Origin: Ectobacillus sp. JY-23
GTDB taxonomy: Bacteria > Bacillota > Bacilli > Bacillales > Bacillaceae_G
NCBI RefSeq assembly: GCF_023022965.1
Contig: NZ_CP095462.1
Coordinates: 2,770,001 to 2,834,000 of the forward strand
DNA: 64,000 nt
Reading direction: 5' to 3'
Below are positions 56,331 through 64,000 of this stretch, piece after piece. Within the stretch, counting starts at the first letter, position 1; every line of letters begins with the position of its first letter. Below the pieces are notes generated by a model. That model did not search any database, had not been told where the DNA came from, and saw only the letters and a list, made by a program, of their open reading frames with translations. Both the position numbers and the translations under genes were made by a program.

Positions 56331-57200
56331 ATGATATTCAACAAGATGGTAAGCATCGTGAGTATGTTTCTCCGGGATTTATATAAGCGGACTAAAAGTG
56401 ATGACTTGGCGGGCTTGGCTTCTCAGCTCGCCTATTTTTTTCTGCTTTCATTATTTCCGGCACTTGTATTTCTTATTACAATTATTGGTTATTTACCTCT
56501 TCAAGAGCAGGATGTTCTTGGTCTCTTGGCCCAGTATGCGCCGCCTGATGCGATGAAACTTATTAATGAAAACATTAATAAGGTGCTGAACAAAGCAAAT
56601 GGTGGTTTATTGTCGTTTGGTTTGCTAGCGGCGCTTTGGTCTGCATCTAATGGTATTAATGCCATTATGAAGGCTTTTAATCGCGCATACGATATAAAAG
56701 AAACACGTTCTTTTTTCATGACAAGAGCCTTGTCCATTGTATTAACGCTTTCCATGGTTTTTATCATTGTGTTTGCGCTGTTGCTACCTGTATTCGGTAA
56801 GGTAATTGGCAAAACCGTATTCGATATATTGGGGTTATCTGAAAGTTTTTTAATGGTATGGAGCTTAGTTCGTCTTTTACTTAGCTTTTTAGTTTTATTT
56901 ATGGCGTTTTCATTTTTGTACAAATTCGCACCCAATCTTCATGTACGGCGCAGTGAGGTAATGTCCGGTGCTTTATTTGCTTCTGTCGGTTGGGTGAGTG
57001 TTTCATATTTGTTTGCCTTATATGTTGATCTATTTGGAAATTATGCCAATACATACGGCGGTCTCGGTGGAATTATTATTTTAATGCTGTGGTTTTATTT
57101 AACCGCTTGGGTCATTTTAATTGGTGGTGAAATCAACGCATTGTTGCACTGCTATCGTACAAACGGAAAAGATTCCCGTAATAGTCTCGTGCCGAAATAA
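56331..57200 (+). CDS. YihY/BrkB-family membrane protein
   Basis: 289 residues, six to seven helices. Family signatures: DDLAGLASQLAYFFLLSLFPALVFLITIIGYLP (long motif near 18-50), SASNGINAIMKAFNRAYDIKETRSF near 103-127 and NTYGGLGGIIILMLWFYLTAWVILIGGEINA near the end. Once called RNase BN, the family is now regarded as a membrane protein of unclear transport role. ATG 56331 with AGGTGAA six bases upstream; a GTG at 56322 overlaps that site. Confidence 0.9.
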   Translation: MIFNKMVSIVSMFLRDLYKRTKSDDLAGLASQLAYFFLLSLFPALVFLITIIGYLPLQEQDVLGLLAQYAPPDAMKLINENINKVLNKANGGLLSFGLLAALWSASNGINAIMKAFNRAYDIKETRSFFMTRALSIVLTLSMVFIIVFALLLPVFGKVIGKTVFDILGLSESFLMVWSLVRLLLSFLVLFMAFSFLYKFAPNLHVRRSEVMSGALFASVGWVSVSYLFALYVDLFGNYANTYGGLGGIIILMLWFYLTAWVILIGGEINALLHCYRTNGKDSRNSLVPK

Positions 57201-57245
57201 GCCATACTACATATGTAACTACTTCACTTGAGGAGGAATTACATC

Positions 57246-57365
57246 ATGACAAAAGGTAAACATGGCAATAACAACAACGATAAAAACCAACGTAAACAAC
57301 GCAGCAGCTCGCAGCCAAAGCACAAAACAAGCAGCAGTGCAAACGGTCACAACGACTATCATTAA
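57246..57365 (+). CDS. Small hydrophilic protein, possibly spore-associated
   Basis: 39 residues starting MTKGKHGNNNNDKNQRKQ and ending NGHNDYH, composed almost entirely of Asn, Lys, Gln, Ser and His. A very strong AGGAGGAA site seven bases before the ATG supports translation. Composition recalls minor small acid-soluble spore proteins, but no specific family can be named. The common terminator at 57387 follows. Confidence 0.65.
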   Translation: MTKGKHGNNNNDKNQRKQRSSSQPKHKTSSSANGHNDYH

Positions 57366-57386
57366 TAAGAAGAGCAACATGCACAT

Positions 57387-57415
57387 AAAAAAGCACGGGA
57401 CTCCCCGTGCTTTTA
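57387..57415. terminator. Bidirectional terminator before the metal ATPase gene end
   Basis: AAAAAGCACGGG/CCCGTGCTTTT with ACT(C) loop; serves the small plus-strand gene and the convergent ATPase. Confidence 0.9.
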
Positions 57416-59329
57416 TTCGTTTGCTTTTAATAAACGCAATCCGTTTAAAATGACCAATATCGTACTTCCTTCGTGCCCAATAACGCCAAATGGTAGTGCT
57501 AAAAATTGCAAAAAGTTAGAGCAAATGAGCAGTGCGATAACCAATAAGGAAAAGACAATGTTTTGCTTTACAATCACATTCATTCGTTTAGAAAGCCGTA
57601 TCGCCTGTGCTAAGCGAGAAAGATCATTTTTCATTAAAACCACGTCTGCTGTTTCTAGGGCAACATCTGTTCCTTCTCCCATCGCAATGCCGACGCTGGC
57701 AGTCGCTAAGGCAGGCGCATCATTAATGCCATCTCCGACCATACCAACTACATCGTACTTTTTCTTGAGTTCCTTCATAACGTCAACCTTCATCTCTGGC
57801 AGGCAAGAAGCATAATACTCTGAGATGCCGCTCTCTCTAGCAACTGCTTGTGCCGTTTGCACGTTATCACCTGTAATGAGAACCGTTTTAATGCCAAGAC
57901 GATTTAGGGCACGAATAGCCGCAACAGACTCTGTACGCAAAATATCTTTTAGTGCAATGAGACCCAAGACACCTTGGTCATCTCCTACATATACAATTGT
58001 TTTTCCTTCCTTCGCTAAATTAGAAGCGAGGGCAGCAAAATCGTTCGCATCGTTTTCTACAAAGTCAGCTTTCCCAATTTTATATTGAACGCCATTTACG
58101 ATGCCAATAACACCAAAACCTGTTATATTTTCAAGCTTCTCTGGCTTTGTCAAAGTTAATCCGTAGGTGTGCTTGCTGTATTTTACAATCGCTTCCGCTA
58201 ACGGATGTGTTGATTGATTTTCAATAGAAGCAACAATGTGAAGTACTTCTTCTACTTTAGCGCCTTCACGCACTTTCACGTCCGTTACTTCAGGCTTACC
58301 TTGCGTTAATGTTCCTGTTTTATCAAATGCGACTGCGCGTAAAGAGGATAAACGCTCAAGGTGAACGCCGCCTTTAAATAAAATACCGTGTCTAGCTCCG
58401 TTTGATATGGCTGATAAGGTCGCAGGTGTGATAGAGGCAACCAGCGCACAAGGTGAAGCGACAACAAGTAAAATCATAGCCCGATAAAAGGTTTCCGTCC
58501 AGCTCCAGTCAAGGACAAAATGCGGAACGAACAGCATGAGTCCTACAACAATTAAAACGGATTTCACATATGTTCCTTCAAATCGTTCAATAAACAATTG
58601 CGAAGGAGATTTTTCGCTCTGCGCATTTTGAACGAGGCGAATAATCTTTTGAAATAGTGTTTGGTCAGTGGGCTTTGTAATTTTTACTTCAATAGCACCC
58701 CGCATGTTAACAGTTCCGGCGAACACTTCATGACCAATACTTTTCTCATTTGGAATGGGTTCGCCTGTAATAGCTGACTCATCTACATTCGTTTCGCCTT
58801 TTGAAATAACACCGTCTGCTGGAATACGTTCGCCCGGCTTAATTAAAATAATATCATCTATTTGTAGCTGTTCGATGGAGACGCGTTTTTCATATCCATT
58901 CGAGATAAGCAATGCTTCTTCCGGCTGCAAGGCAAGCAGTGCTGATATTTCTTTTTGACTTTTGTTCATCGTGTATGATTCTAATGCACCGCTTAAAGCA
59001 AAAATGAAAATAAGAATAGCACCTTCTGCCCAGTAACCGATGATAGCAGAGCCGATTGCTGCAAAAATCATCAGCATTTCTACGTTTAATTCCCGCTCTT
59101 CAATCGTATCAAGAATGCCTTCTTTCGCCTTTGCATAACCGCCAATCAGAAATGCAAGCACGTAACAAGTAATAGAAACTGCACCGCCTTCTAGTAGCCA
59201 GCCGCACAAAATGAAAATACCTGATAAAGCTGCAAAGATGAGTTCGTAATGCTGACGGAACATATCAAACATAGTCGCAGAATTGGATGGTTCGTGTTGC
59301 TTAGCGATAGAATTTGCTTGTGAGCTCAT
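57413..59329 (-). CDS. P1B-4-type metal-exporting ATPase (PfeT/ZosA-like)
   Basis: 638 residues without an N-terminal metal-binding domain. P-type motifs: TGEP, SPCALV in the metal-site helix, DKTGTLTQGKPE with the phosphorylated Asp, STHPLAEAIV (HP motif), TGDN and GDGINDAPAL. The SPC plus HEGSTILVILNGLRLL at the last helix is the P1B-4 pattern (Co/Fe(II) exporters); length equals that of B. subtilis PfeT (formerly ZosA, 637), an Fe(II) efflux pump. Iron is therefore the best guess. A loose Fur/PerR-like element TGATTATTTTTCTCA precedes the start. GGGGGAC is upstream of the ATG. Confidence 0.87.
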   Translation of the reverse strand: MSSQANSIAKQHEPSNSATMFDMFRQHYELIFAALSGIFILCGWLLEGGAVSITCYVLAFLIGGYAKAKEGILDTIEERELNVEMLMIFAAIGSAIIGYWAEGAILIFIFALSGALESYTMNKSQKEISALLALQPEEALLISNGYEKRVSIEQLQIDDIILIKPGERIPADGVISKGETNVDESAITGEPIPNEKSIGHEVFAGTVNMRGAIEVKITKPTDQTLFQKIIRLVQNAQSEKSPSQLFIERFEGTYVKSVLIVVGLMLFVPHFVLDWSWTETFYRAMILLVVASPCALVASITPATLSAISNGARHGILFKGGVHLERLSSLRAVAFDKTGTLTQGKPEVTDVKVREGAKVEEVLHIVASIENQSTHPLAEAIVKYSKHTYGLTLTKPEKLENITGFGVIGIVNGVQYKIGKADFVENDANDFAALASNLAKEGKTIVYVGDDQGVLGLIALKDILRTESVAAIRALNRLGIKTVLITGDNVQTAQAVARESGISEYYASCLPEMKVDVMKELKKKYDVVGMVGDGINDAPALATASVGIAMGEGTDVALETADVVLMKNDLSRLAQAIRLSKRMNVIVKQNIVFSLLVIALLICSNFLQFLALPFGVIGHEGSTILVILNGLRLLKANE

Positions 59330-59580
59330 AATCGGGTCCCCCTTTATTGAGAAAAATAATCAAACTCGTTACCCTTATAAAATGACGAAAGCTGCCATCC
59401 AATAGGACAGCAGCAAACAGGTGAATAGGGTTTATTTTCGAGTTATTATATGCACCAGTATACCATATGTTTACACCGGAGGAAATAAAATTGCCTACAG
59501 GCAAAATCAATTTCGTTGAGTTTACATGTAAGAAGTGGTATAACGGATTAATGTTCATTAGAACGGAAGGAGCAGAATAT

Positions 59581-60525
59581 ATGAATTCAAAACGATTCTT
59601 TACACACCCATTAGGCATATTGGCGTCTGCGTTGTTTGCGACTTTTCTTTGGGGCAGCGCGTTTCCTTTTATTAAATTAAGCTATGCTGCACTTGAAATA
59701 GAGGCACATGAAATTGGGGAGCAAATGCTATTTGCTGGGTATCGATTTTTACTTGCAGGATTAATGATTGTTTTATTCTTTTCATTGCTTGGCAAACGCA
59801 TGACCTTTCAAAAGGCATCCGCCGGTACTGTTATTAAAATTGGCGTATTCCAGACATTTTTACAATATGTTTGCTTTTACATTGGATTAAGTTACAGCAC
59901 AGGTATACAAGGAGCTATCATTTCCGGATCGTCCTCTTTTTTTCAACTTGTCATTGCACACTTCTATTATAAGGACGACTCTTTCAGTGTCAGGAAAGCG
60001 ATAGGCTTATCCATCGGTTTTATTGGTGTAATTGCAGTCAATATTACAAGAGGACAACTGGAGCTGGACTTCGGTGTGGGAGAGTTGCTACTGCTGATGG
60101 CAGCACTGATTTATTCTTATGGAAACATTATGGCGAAGGAAGGAAGCCGTACAATTGATGTTGGTTATTTAACAGCATATCAAATGATTTTTGGATCGTT
60201 TGGTTTGCTTATAATTGGAATTGTCCAAACTGGTATTATGCCGTTTTCTTTTGACGGCCAAACGATTGCTATGCTTTTCTATTTGTCATTTTTGTCCGCC
60301 GCAGGCTTTTTGGTTTGGAATACGGTAATGAAATATAACAAAGTTGGAAAAGTATCTATGTATATGTTCTTGATTCCTGTGTTTGGGGTATTGTTATCAG
60401 GCTTGATATTAGGAGAAGAGATTCATGCTCTTGTTTTATTCGGTTTGGCTTGTGTAGCAGCTGGTATCGTCATTGTTAACAGAGCATCTAAAGAAAAAAG
60501 CGGAGTGGCCAAGAAAGTTTCATAA
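59581..60525 (+). CDS. EamA-family (DMT) transporter
   Basis: 314 residues, ten helices in two EamA repeats (FATFLWGSAFPFIKLSYAAL at the start; LLLLMAALIYSYGNIMAKEG and PVFGVLLSGLILGEEIHALVLFGLACVAAGIVIVN in the second half). Likely metabolite export; substrate unknown. ATG 59581 after GGAAGGAGC; a frame open upstream to 59467 lacks a site. Divergent from the metal ATPase. Confidence 0.88.
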   Translation: MNSKRFFTHPLGILASALFATFLWGSAFPFIKLSYAALEIEAHEIGEQMLFAGYRFLLAGLMIVLFFSLLGKRMTFQKASAGTVIKIGVFQTFLQYVCFYIGLSYSTGIQGAIISGSSSFFQLVIAHFYYKDDSFSVRKAIGLSIGFIGVIAVNITRGQLELDFGVGELLLLMAALIYSYGNIMAKEGSRTIDVGYLTAYQMIFGSFGLLIIGIVQTGIMPFSFDGQTIAMLFYLSFLSAAGFLVWNTVMKYNKVGKVSMYMFLIPVFGVLLSGLILGEEIHALVLFGLACVAAGIVIVNRASKEKSGVAKKVS

Positions 60526-60710
60526 AACAAGGAAAAGCAAGTCACAAATAGGACGACTCCACATACATTTGATAAAGAAAGATAAAATATACGGAAAAGA
60601 CTTGCTTCTTTCTGATTTTTTCAGTAAAAATGAAAGTATAGTGTTTGAGTACGGAGTTTAGATTTTCTTGCAATGTAATCCAAGCGGATAGGATGTGTGA
60701 CGCCGGAGCG

Positions 60711-61319
60711 ATGGAACAGTTTTTGAACGACCTTGTGTTGCAGTACGGTTATGTTGGCTTAATTGTGGCATTAGCTGCCGGTATTGTTGGCATACCTGTA
60801 CCGGATGAATTGCTATTAACTTTTGTTGGTTATCGCGTTGCCCAAGGATATATGTCTTATACGGTTGCTTTGCTTTGCGGCTTTACTGGAGCAATACTTG
60901 GTATCACAATCAGCTATGTACTCGGTTTAAAGCTGGGCTTACCAATCTTACAAAAGTATGGACGTAAAATTGGCGTTACAGACGAGAAAATTAATCGAAC
61001 GCATACATTATTTGAAAAATATGGTCCATTCTTACTTATGATCGGCTACTTTTTGCCTGGTGTCCGGCACTTAACCGCCTATTTCGCAGGCATATCCACT
61101 TTAAGCTTCCGCAAATTCAGCTTCTATGCGTATTTCGGAGCCTTCATCTGGGTCTCATTATTTGTCACCATCGGTCTTCGCCTCGGCGAAAACTGGCACT
61201 TCGTGAGCTATTGCATCCATCATTATGGTGCTATGCTTACCCTAACAGCGCTCTTCTTAGGAGTAACATGGTGGATCTACATTCAATTTATTAGAAAAAC
61301 AAAACAAAACCGAATTTAA
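60711..61319 (+). CDS. DedA-family membrane protein
   Basis: About 202 residues, with the DedA/SNARE-associated core: GIPVPDELLLTFVGY, GFTGAILGITISYVLGLKLG and FLPGVRHLTAYFAGIS. DedA proteins are linked to lipid carrier flipping and membrane homeostasis. Start uncertain: ATG 60711 has CCGGAG close upstream, ATG 60693 six codons earlier is an alternative. The gap after the DMT gene holds a long-range inverted repeat (AAAAGCAAGTC near 60533, GACTTGCTTCTTT near 60599). Confidence 0.87.
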   Translation: MEQFLNDLVLQYGYVGLIVALAAGIVGIPVPDELLLTFVGYRVAQGYMSYTVALLCGFTGAILGITISYVLGLKLGLPILQKYGRKIGVTDEKINRTHTLFEKYGPFLLMIGYFLPGVRHLTAYFAGISTLSFRKFSFYAYFGAFIWVSLFVTIGLRLGENWHFVSYCIHHYGAMLTLTALFLGVTWWIYIQFIRKTKQNRI

Positions 61320-61345
61320 AGTCCGCTTAGGCGGACTTTTTGTTT
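61318..61345 (+). terminator. Terminator after dedA-like gene
   Basis: AAAGTCCGC/GCGGACTTT with TTAG loop, then TTTTGTTTTTT. Confidence 0.92.
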
Positions 61346-61371
61346 TTTACCCTAAAAGGTCTTGAGCCTAG

Positions 61372-61430
61372 GAATTCGGCCGATAGAAGAGGAGTTCGGG
61401 CGATAGAAGAGAAGTTTGGCCGATAGAAGA
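61372..61430 (+). repeat. Degenerate tandem repeats, GGCCGATAG family, cluster 2
   Basis: Three units of 20 bp with cores ggccgatagaag, gggcgatagaag, ggccgatagaag. Same family as 4491-4570. Confidence 0.8.
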
Positions 61431-61512
61431 AGTAACTTTCTTACATCAAGTTATAAAGTACGAAATTTTATATCAATATTTTCCACCCTACTGGTCAATT
61501 GAATGCGTTTTC

Positions 61513-61526
61513 TGAAAGCGTAAACA
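61513..61526 (+). promoter_or_regulatory. cre site upstream of the sugar ABC operon
   Basis: TGAAAGCGTAAACA fits the CcpA consensus TGWAANCGNTNWCA at 13 of 14 positions, about 30 bp before the first permease gene. Suggests catabolite control. Confidence 0.75.
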
Positions 61527-61556
61527 TTTATATCATAATAGCAGGAGGTGGGGAAA

Positions 61557-62495
61557 ATGAGCACTCCTCAAAGTGAGCTCAATTCTGTGGCGGTACATAC
61601 GCCAGTACATGTAAATAAAAAGAAGAATCTCAAGAAAGCGGCATCCTTTTGGTTGTTCGTCGGACCTGCATTCTTAACGTTCTGCGTCATTGTCCTTATT
61701 CCATTTTTTTATGGGATGTATTATGCGTTTACTGATTGGAACGGGGTTACAGGAAATGTAAAATGGGTTGGCTTAGATAACTTTAAGTATTTACTTACAG
61801 AAGATAAGCAATTTAAGACATCGTTCATACTCACAGTCAAGTACACAGTTGTTGCGGTAATCCTCACTAATGTTGTGGGGTTTGCACTGGCGATGCTGGT
61901 GACGCAAATGCTAAAAACAAGCAATATACTTCGAACGATTTTCTTTATGCCGAACTTAATTGGTGGTTTGTTGCTCGGTTTCATTTGGCAATTCATCTTC
62001 GTAAAAGGCTTTGCTTCTATCGGAGCTTTAACAAATATTAAATTTTTCACATTACCTTGGCTTGGTGATGCAAATACAGCCTTTTGGGGCATTGTGATTG
62101 TGAGCGTATGGCAAGGTGCTGGTTATATTATGGTCATTTATATCGCAGCGCTGCAAAATGTACCGCAAGATCTGATTGAAGCGGCAAAAATTGACGGTGC
62201 GAACCGCCTGCAAATCTTAAAAAATATCACGATTCCGATGATTGCACCTGCTGTAACAGTATGTTTGTTCTTAACGATTTCATGGTCATTTAAAGTATTT
62301 GATACAAACCTTTCCTTAACAAACGGTGGTCCGTTTAAAGCAACGGAAATGCTGGCACTTAACATTTACACAGAAGCATTCGTAAACAATCGTTACGGTT
62401 TAGGTGAAGCGAAGGCATTGATCTTCTTCATCGTCGTAGCGGCAGTTACTACATTGCAAGTTTATATTACTAAGAAAAGGGAGGTAGAAGCGTAA
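61557..62495 (+). CDS. Sugar ABC transporter permease (MalF/UgpA type)
   Basis: 312 residues, six helices, CUT1-family permease. The ATPase-docking loop EAAKIDGANRLQILKNITIPMIAPA (EAA-x3-G-x9-I-x-LP) is clear near residues 205-229, and the C-terminal SLTNGGPFKATEMLALNIYTEAF is typical. ATG 61557 after GGAGGTGGGG. Stop overlaps the second permease start (TAATG). No ATPase gene follows, so a shared MsmX-like ATPase is likely. Confidence 0.93.
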   Translation: MSTPQSELNSVAVHTPVHVNKKKNLKKAASFWLFVGPAFLTFCVIVLIPFFYGMYYAFTDWNGVTGNVKWVGLDNFKYLLTEDKQFKTSFILTVKYTVVAVILTNVVGFALAMLVTQMLKTSNILRTIFFMPNLIGGLLLGFIWQFIFVKGFASIGALTNIKFFTLPWLGDANTAFWGIVIVSVWQGAGYIMVIYIAALQNVPQDLIEAAKIDGANRLQILKNITIPMIAPAVTVCLFLTISWSFKVFDTNLSLTNGGPFKATEMLALNIYTEAFVNNRYGLGEAKALIFFIVVAAVTTLQVYITKKREVEA

Positions 62496-63319
62496 TGCGT
62501 AAATACGGCTTACCGACCTTCTTACTAGAAATTTTGGCGATTTCACTTGCCATTGTATTCTTAGTTCCGTTTTACTATGTGATTTCAAACTCACTGAAAA
62601 CATATGCAGATATCTTAACGAACACATCTGCATGGCCGAAGGTATTCAACTGGAACAACTATGTAATGGCTTGGGAAAACATGAATTACGGCAAGGTATT
62701 CTTTAACTCCTTGCTTGTCACAGTAGGAAGTAATCTTCTCATTGTATTGTTTTGCTCCATGGCAGCATACAAGCTCGTACGTACAAAAAGTAAACTAAGC
62801 TCAGTGATTTTCTTTATCTTCGTTGCAGCGATGGTTATCCCGTTTCAATCCATTATGATTCCGCTGGTAAAGGTAACATCCTCTATAGGCTTGCTCAATA
62901 GCATTTGGGGCTTGGTCATTATGTATTTAGGGTTTGGGTCAGGATTATCGATCTTCTTGTACCACGGCTTTATGAAGTCCATTCCAGTTGAGCTTGAGGA
63001 GGCGGCGATAATTGACGGCTGCTCACCATTTATGGTGTTTTGGCGCATCGTATTCCCGCTGTTAAAGCCAATTACAGTAACCATTATGATCTTAAACAGC
63101 TTGTGGATTTGGAATGATTTCTTGCTTCCATCTCTTGTATTGCAGGACGAAGCATTGCGGACGATTCCGCTGGCGACCTTCTTCTTCTTCGGTCAATATA
63201 CGAAGCAATGGGATATGGCGCTTGCAGGTTTGATGCTTGGCATTATCCCACTATTAATCTTCTTCTTCGCCATGCAAAAGCATATCATCAAAGGTGTTAC
63301 AAGCGGATCTATCAAATAA
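62495..63319 (+). CDS. Sugar ABC transporter permease (MalG/UgpE type)
   Basis: 274 residues, six helices, partner of the preceding gene. EAA loop ELEEAAIIDGCSPFMVFWRIVFPLLKP near 166-192; the beginning ISLAIVFLVPFYYVISNSLKT and the end GLMLGIIPLLIFFFAMQKHIIKGVTSGSIK match CUT1 permeases. Coupled by one-base overlap to the upstream gene. Confidence 0.94.
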   Translation: MRKYGLPTFLLEILAISLAIVFLVPFYYVISNSLKTYADILTNTSAWPKVFNWNNYVMAWENMNYGKVFFNSLLVTVGSNLLIVLFCSMAAYKLVRTKSKLSSVIFFIFVAAMVIPFQSIMIPLVKVTSSIGLLNSIWGLVIMYLGFGSGLSIFLYHGFMKSIPVELEEAAIIDGCSPFMVFWRIVFPLLKPITVTIMILNSLWIWNDFLLPSLVLQDEALRTIPLATFFFFGQYTKQWDMALAGLMLGIIPLLIFFFAMQKHIIKGVTSGSIK

Positions 63320-63328
63320 GGCAGGTTG

Positions 63329-63368
63329 TACTGCGGGGAGAAGGCGTACCCTCCTCCTCCCCGCGTAC
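63329..63368 (+). other. Intercistronic hairpin between permease and binding-protein genes
   Basis: GTACTGCGGGGAG and CTCCCCGCGTAC form a long GC-rich stem with no T-tract afterwards. It could act as a partial terminator or as an RNA-processing or stability element that adjusts the ratio of binding protein to permeases. Confidence 0.65.
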
Positions 63369-63465
63369 TTCTTATAAATGAAAACTAATCAATATTTTAC
63401 ACCTTACACGTCAATATAGGCTCTGCTTCTTTAAAAAAGAAGCGAGTACACTAGATTTGTAGGGA

Positions 63466-63479
63466 AGAAAGCGCTTTAA
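63466..63479 (+). promoter_or_regulatory. cre-like site upstream of the binding-protein gene
   Basis: AGAAAGCGCTTTAA, a palindrome-like CcpA or LacI-type operator with two mismatches to cre; 22 bp before the ATG. Confidence 0.5.
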
Positions 63480-63501
63480 AAATACAGAGGGGGAAACAAA
63501 G

Positions 63502-64000
63502 ATGAAATTCAAAAAAACAGCCGTATTAGCAATGGCTACATCTGCAATGCTCGCGTTTTCAGCGTGTTCTTCTAAAACGTCTAATGAAAGCGCTGACAAA
63601 AAAACAGATGCAAAAGCAACATTGAATGTATTCCAGTTTAAAGTGGAGATCGCTGATGAGCTGGAAAAAATGGCGAAGGAATATGAAAAAGAAACAGGCG
63701 TAAAAGTGAACATTAAAACAGTGGGCGGCGGTGCTGATTACGGTGCAGCCTTAAAATCACAGTTCGCTTCCGGCAACGAGCCTGATATCTTCAATAACGG
63801 TGGCTTTAACGAAGCAATTACTTGGAAGGATAAATTAGAAGATCTTTCTGATCAGCCTTGGGCAAAAGAAGTATACGATGAAGCAAAGGTACCTATGACA
63901 GTTGATGGCAAGCTATATGGTATGCCTATGAACTTAGAAGGTTATGGCTTAATCTACAATAAAGAACTATTTGAAAAAGCGGGTATCACAGAAGCGCCAA
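63502..64000 (+). CDS. Sugar ABC transporter substrate-binding lipoprotein (partial, runs off window)
   Basis: First 166 residues of a CUT1-type binding protein. Lipobox FSAC near residues 20-23 follows a signal MKFKKTAVLAMATSAMLAF. The mature start ATLNVFQFKVEIADELEKMAKEYEKETGVKVNI, FASGNEPDIFNNGG and VDGKLYGMPMNLEGYGLIYNKELFEKAGI are typical. Substrate probably an oligosaccharide such as alpha-glucosides, but this cannot be told from the fragment. ATG after GAGGGGGAAA. Confidence 0.93.
   Translation, partial: MKFKKTAVLAMATSAMLAFSACSSKTSNESADKKTDAKATLNVFQFKVEIADELEKMAKEYEKETGVKVNIKTVGGGADYGAALKSQFASGNEPDIFNNGGFNEAITWKDKLEDLSDQPWAKEVYDEAKVPMTVDGKLYGMPMNLEGYGLIYNKELFEKAGITEAP

Noticed and set aside
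60473-60661. 62-residue gene between the DMT and DedA genes
   Set aside because: Overlaps the end of the DMT gene, no ribosome-binding site, low-quality sequence.

Overview
The window is a low-GC Bacillaceae chromosome segment. It looks like a Bacillus cereus-group or related Bacillus/Ectobacillus genome: AGGAGG-type ribosome-binding sites, T-box and TPP leaders, cre-like sites, GlnR/TnrA and sigma-54 elements, and Bacillus-type families (YwbE, UPF0435, UMF1, short ProS). Assignment to species is not possible from sequence alone.

Layout. (1) 1-1319: right part of an IS1182-type element; a second, complete and apparently identical copy lies inverted at 52614-54176. (2) 1.3-4.5 kb: ywbE and a small basic protein, a DEAD-box helicase, a secreted endonuclease I-type nuclease. 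(3) 5.0-12.8 kb: kynB with a divergent tryptophan-dioxygenase-like gene, then a 3-hydroxybutyrate/ketone-body operon (GntP-type permease, CoA transferase A/B, dehydrogenase) with a sigma-54 promoter, three upstream palindromes and its own sigma-54 activator gene; then a decayed vanW. (4) 12.9-18.8 kb: chemoreceptor, sensor kinase, D-2-hydroxyacid dehydrogenase, stand-alone glnA with a GlnR/TnrA site. (5) 18.9-22.8 kb: TPP riboswitch plus thiM-thiD-thiE, and an M29 aminopeptidase. (6) 23.4-27.9 kb: a three-gene McrBC-like module (coiled-coil protein, McrB-like AAA+ ATPase, DUF2357/PD-(D/E)XK protein), probably anti-phage defence. (7) 28.6-30.8 kb: a non-coding array of 20 exact-length 53-bp repeats followed by gene relics. 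(8) 30.8-38.5 kb: TetR/MFS efflux pair with two operators, lipoprotein, amino-acid permease, UMF1 transporter, T-box-controlled proS. (9) 38.7-52.6 kb: an unusual type VII secretion locus with EssC, YukD-like and WXG100 proteins, but also a VWA protein, a PP2C phosphatase, a kinase-TM-TPR protein and a large lipoprotein. No EsaA, EssA or ordinary EssB was recognised. (10) 54.2-64 kb: TPP riboswitch-thiT, UPF0435, BrkB-like protein, PIB-4 metal ATPase, DMT transporter, DedA protein and a CcpA-type-controlled sugar ABC transporter that runs off the end.

The most notable items are the type VII locus with a built-in kinase/phosphatase pair, the McrBC-like trio, an IS that has duplicated a whole terminator hairpin (31-bp target duplication) and carries a canonical A AAA AAG slippery site between its two reading frames, the 53-bp array, and four identical 18-bp palindromes spread over 24 kb. 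All functional calls rest on reading motifs and context by eye; no database search was run.
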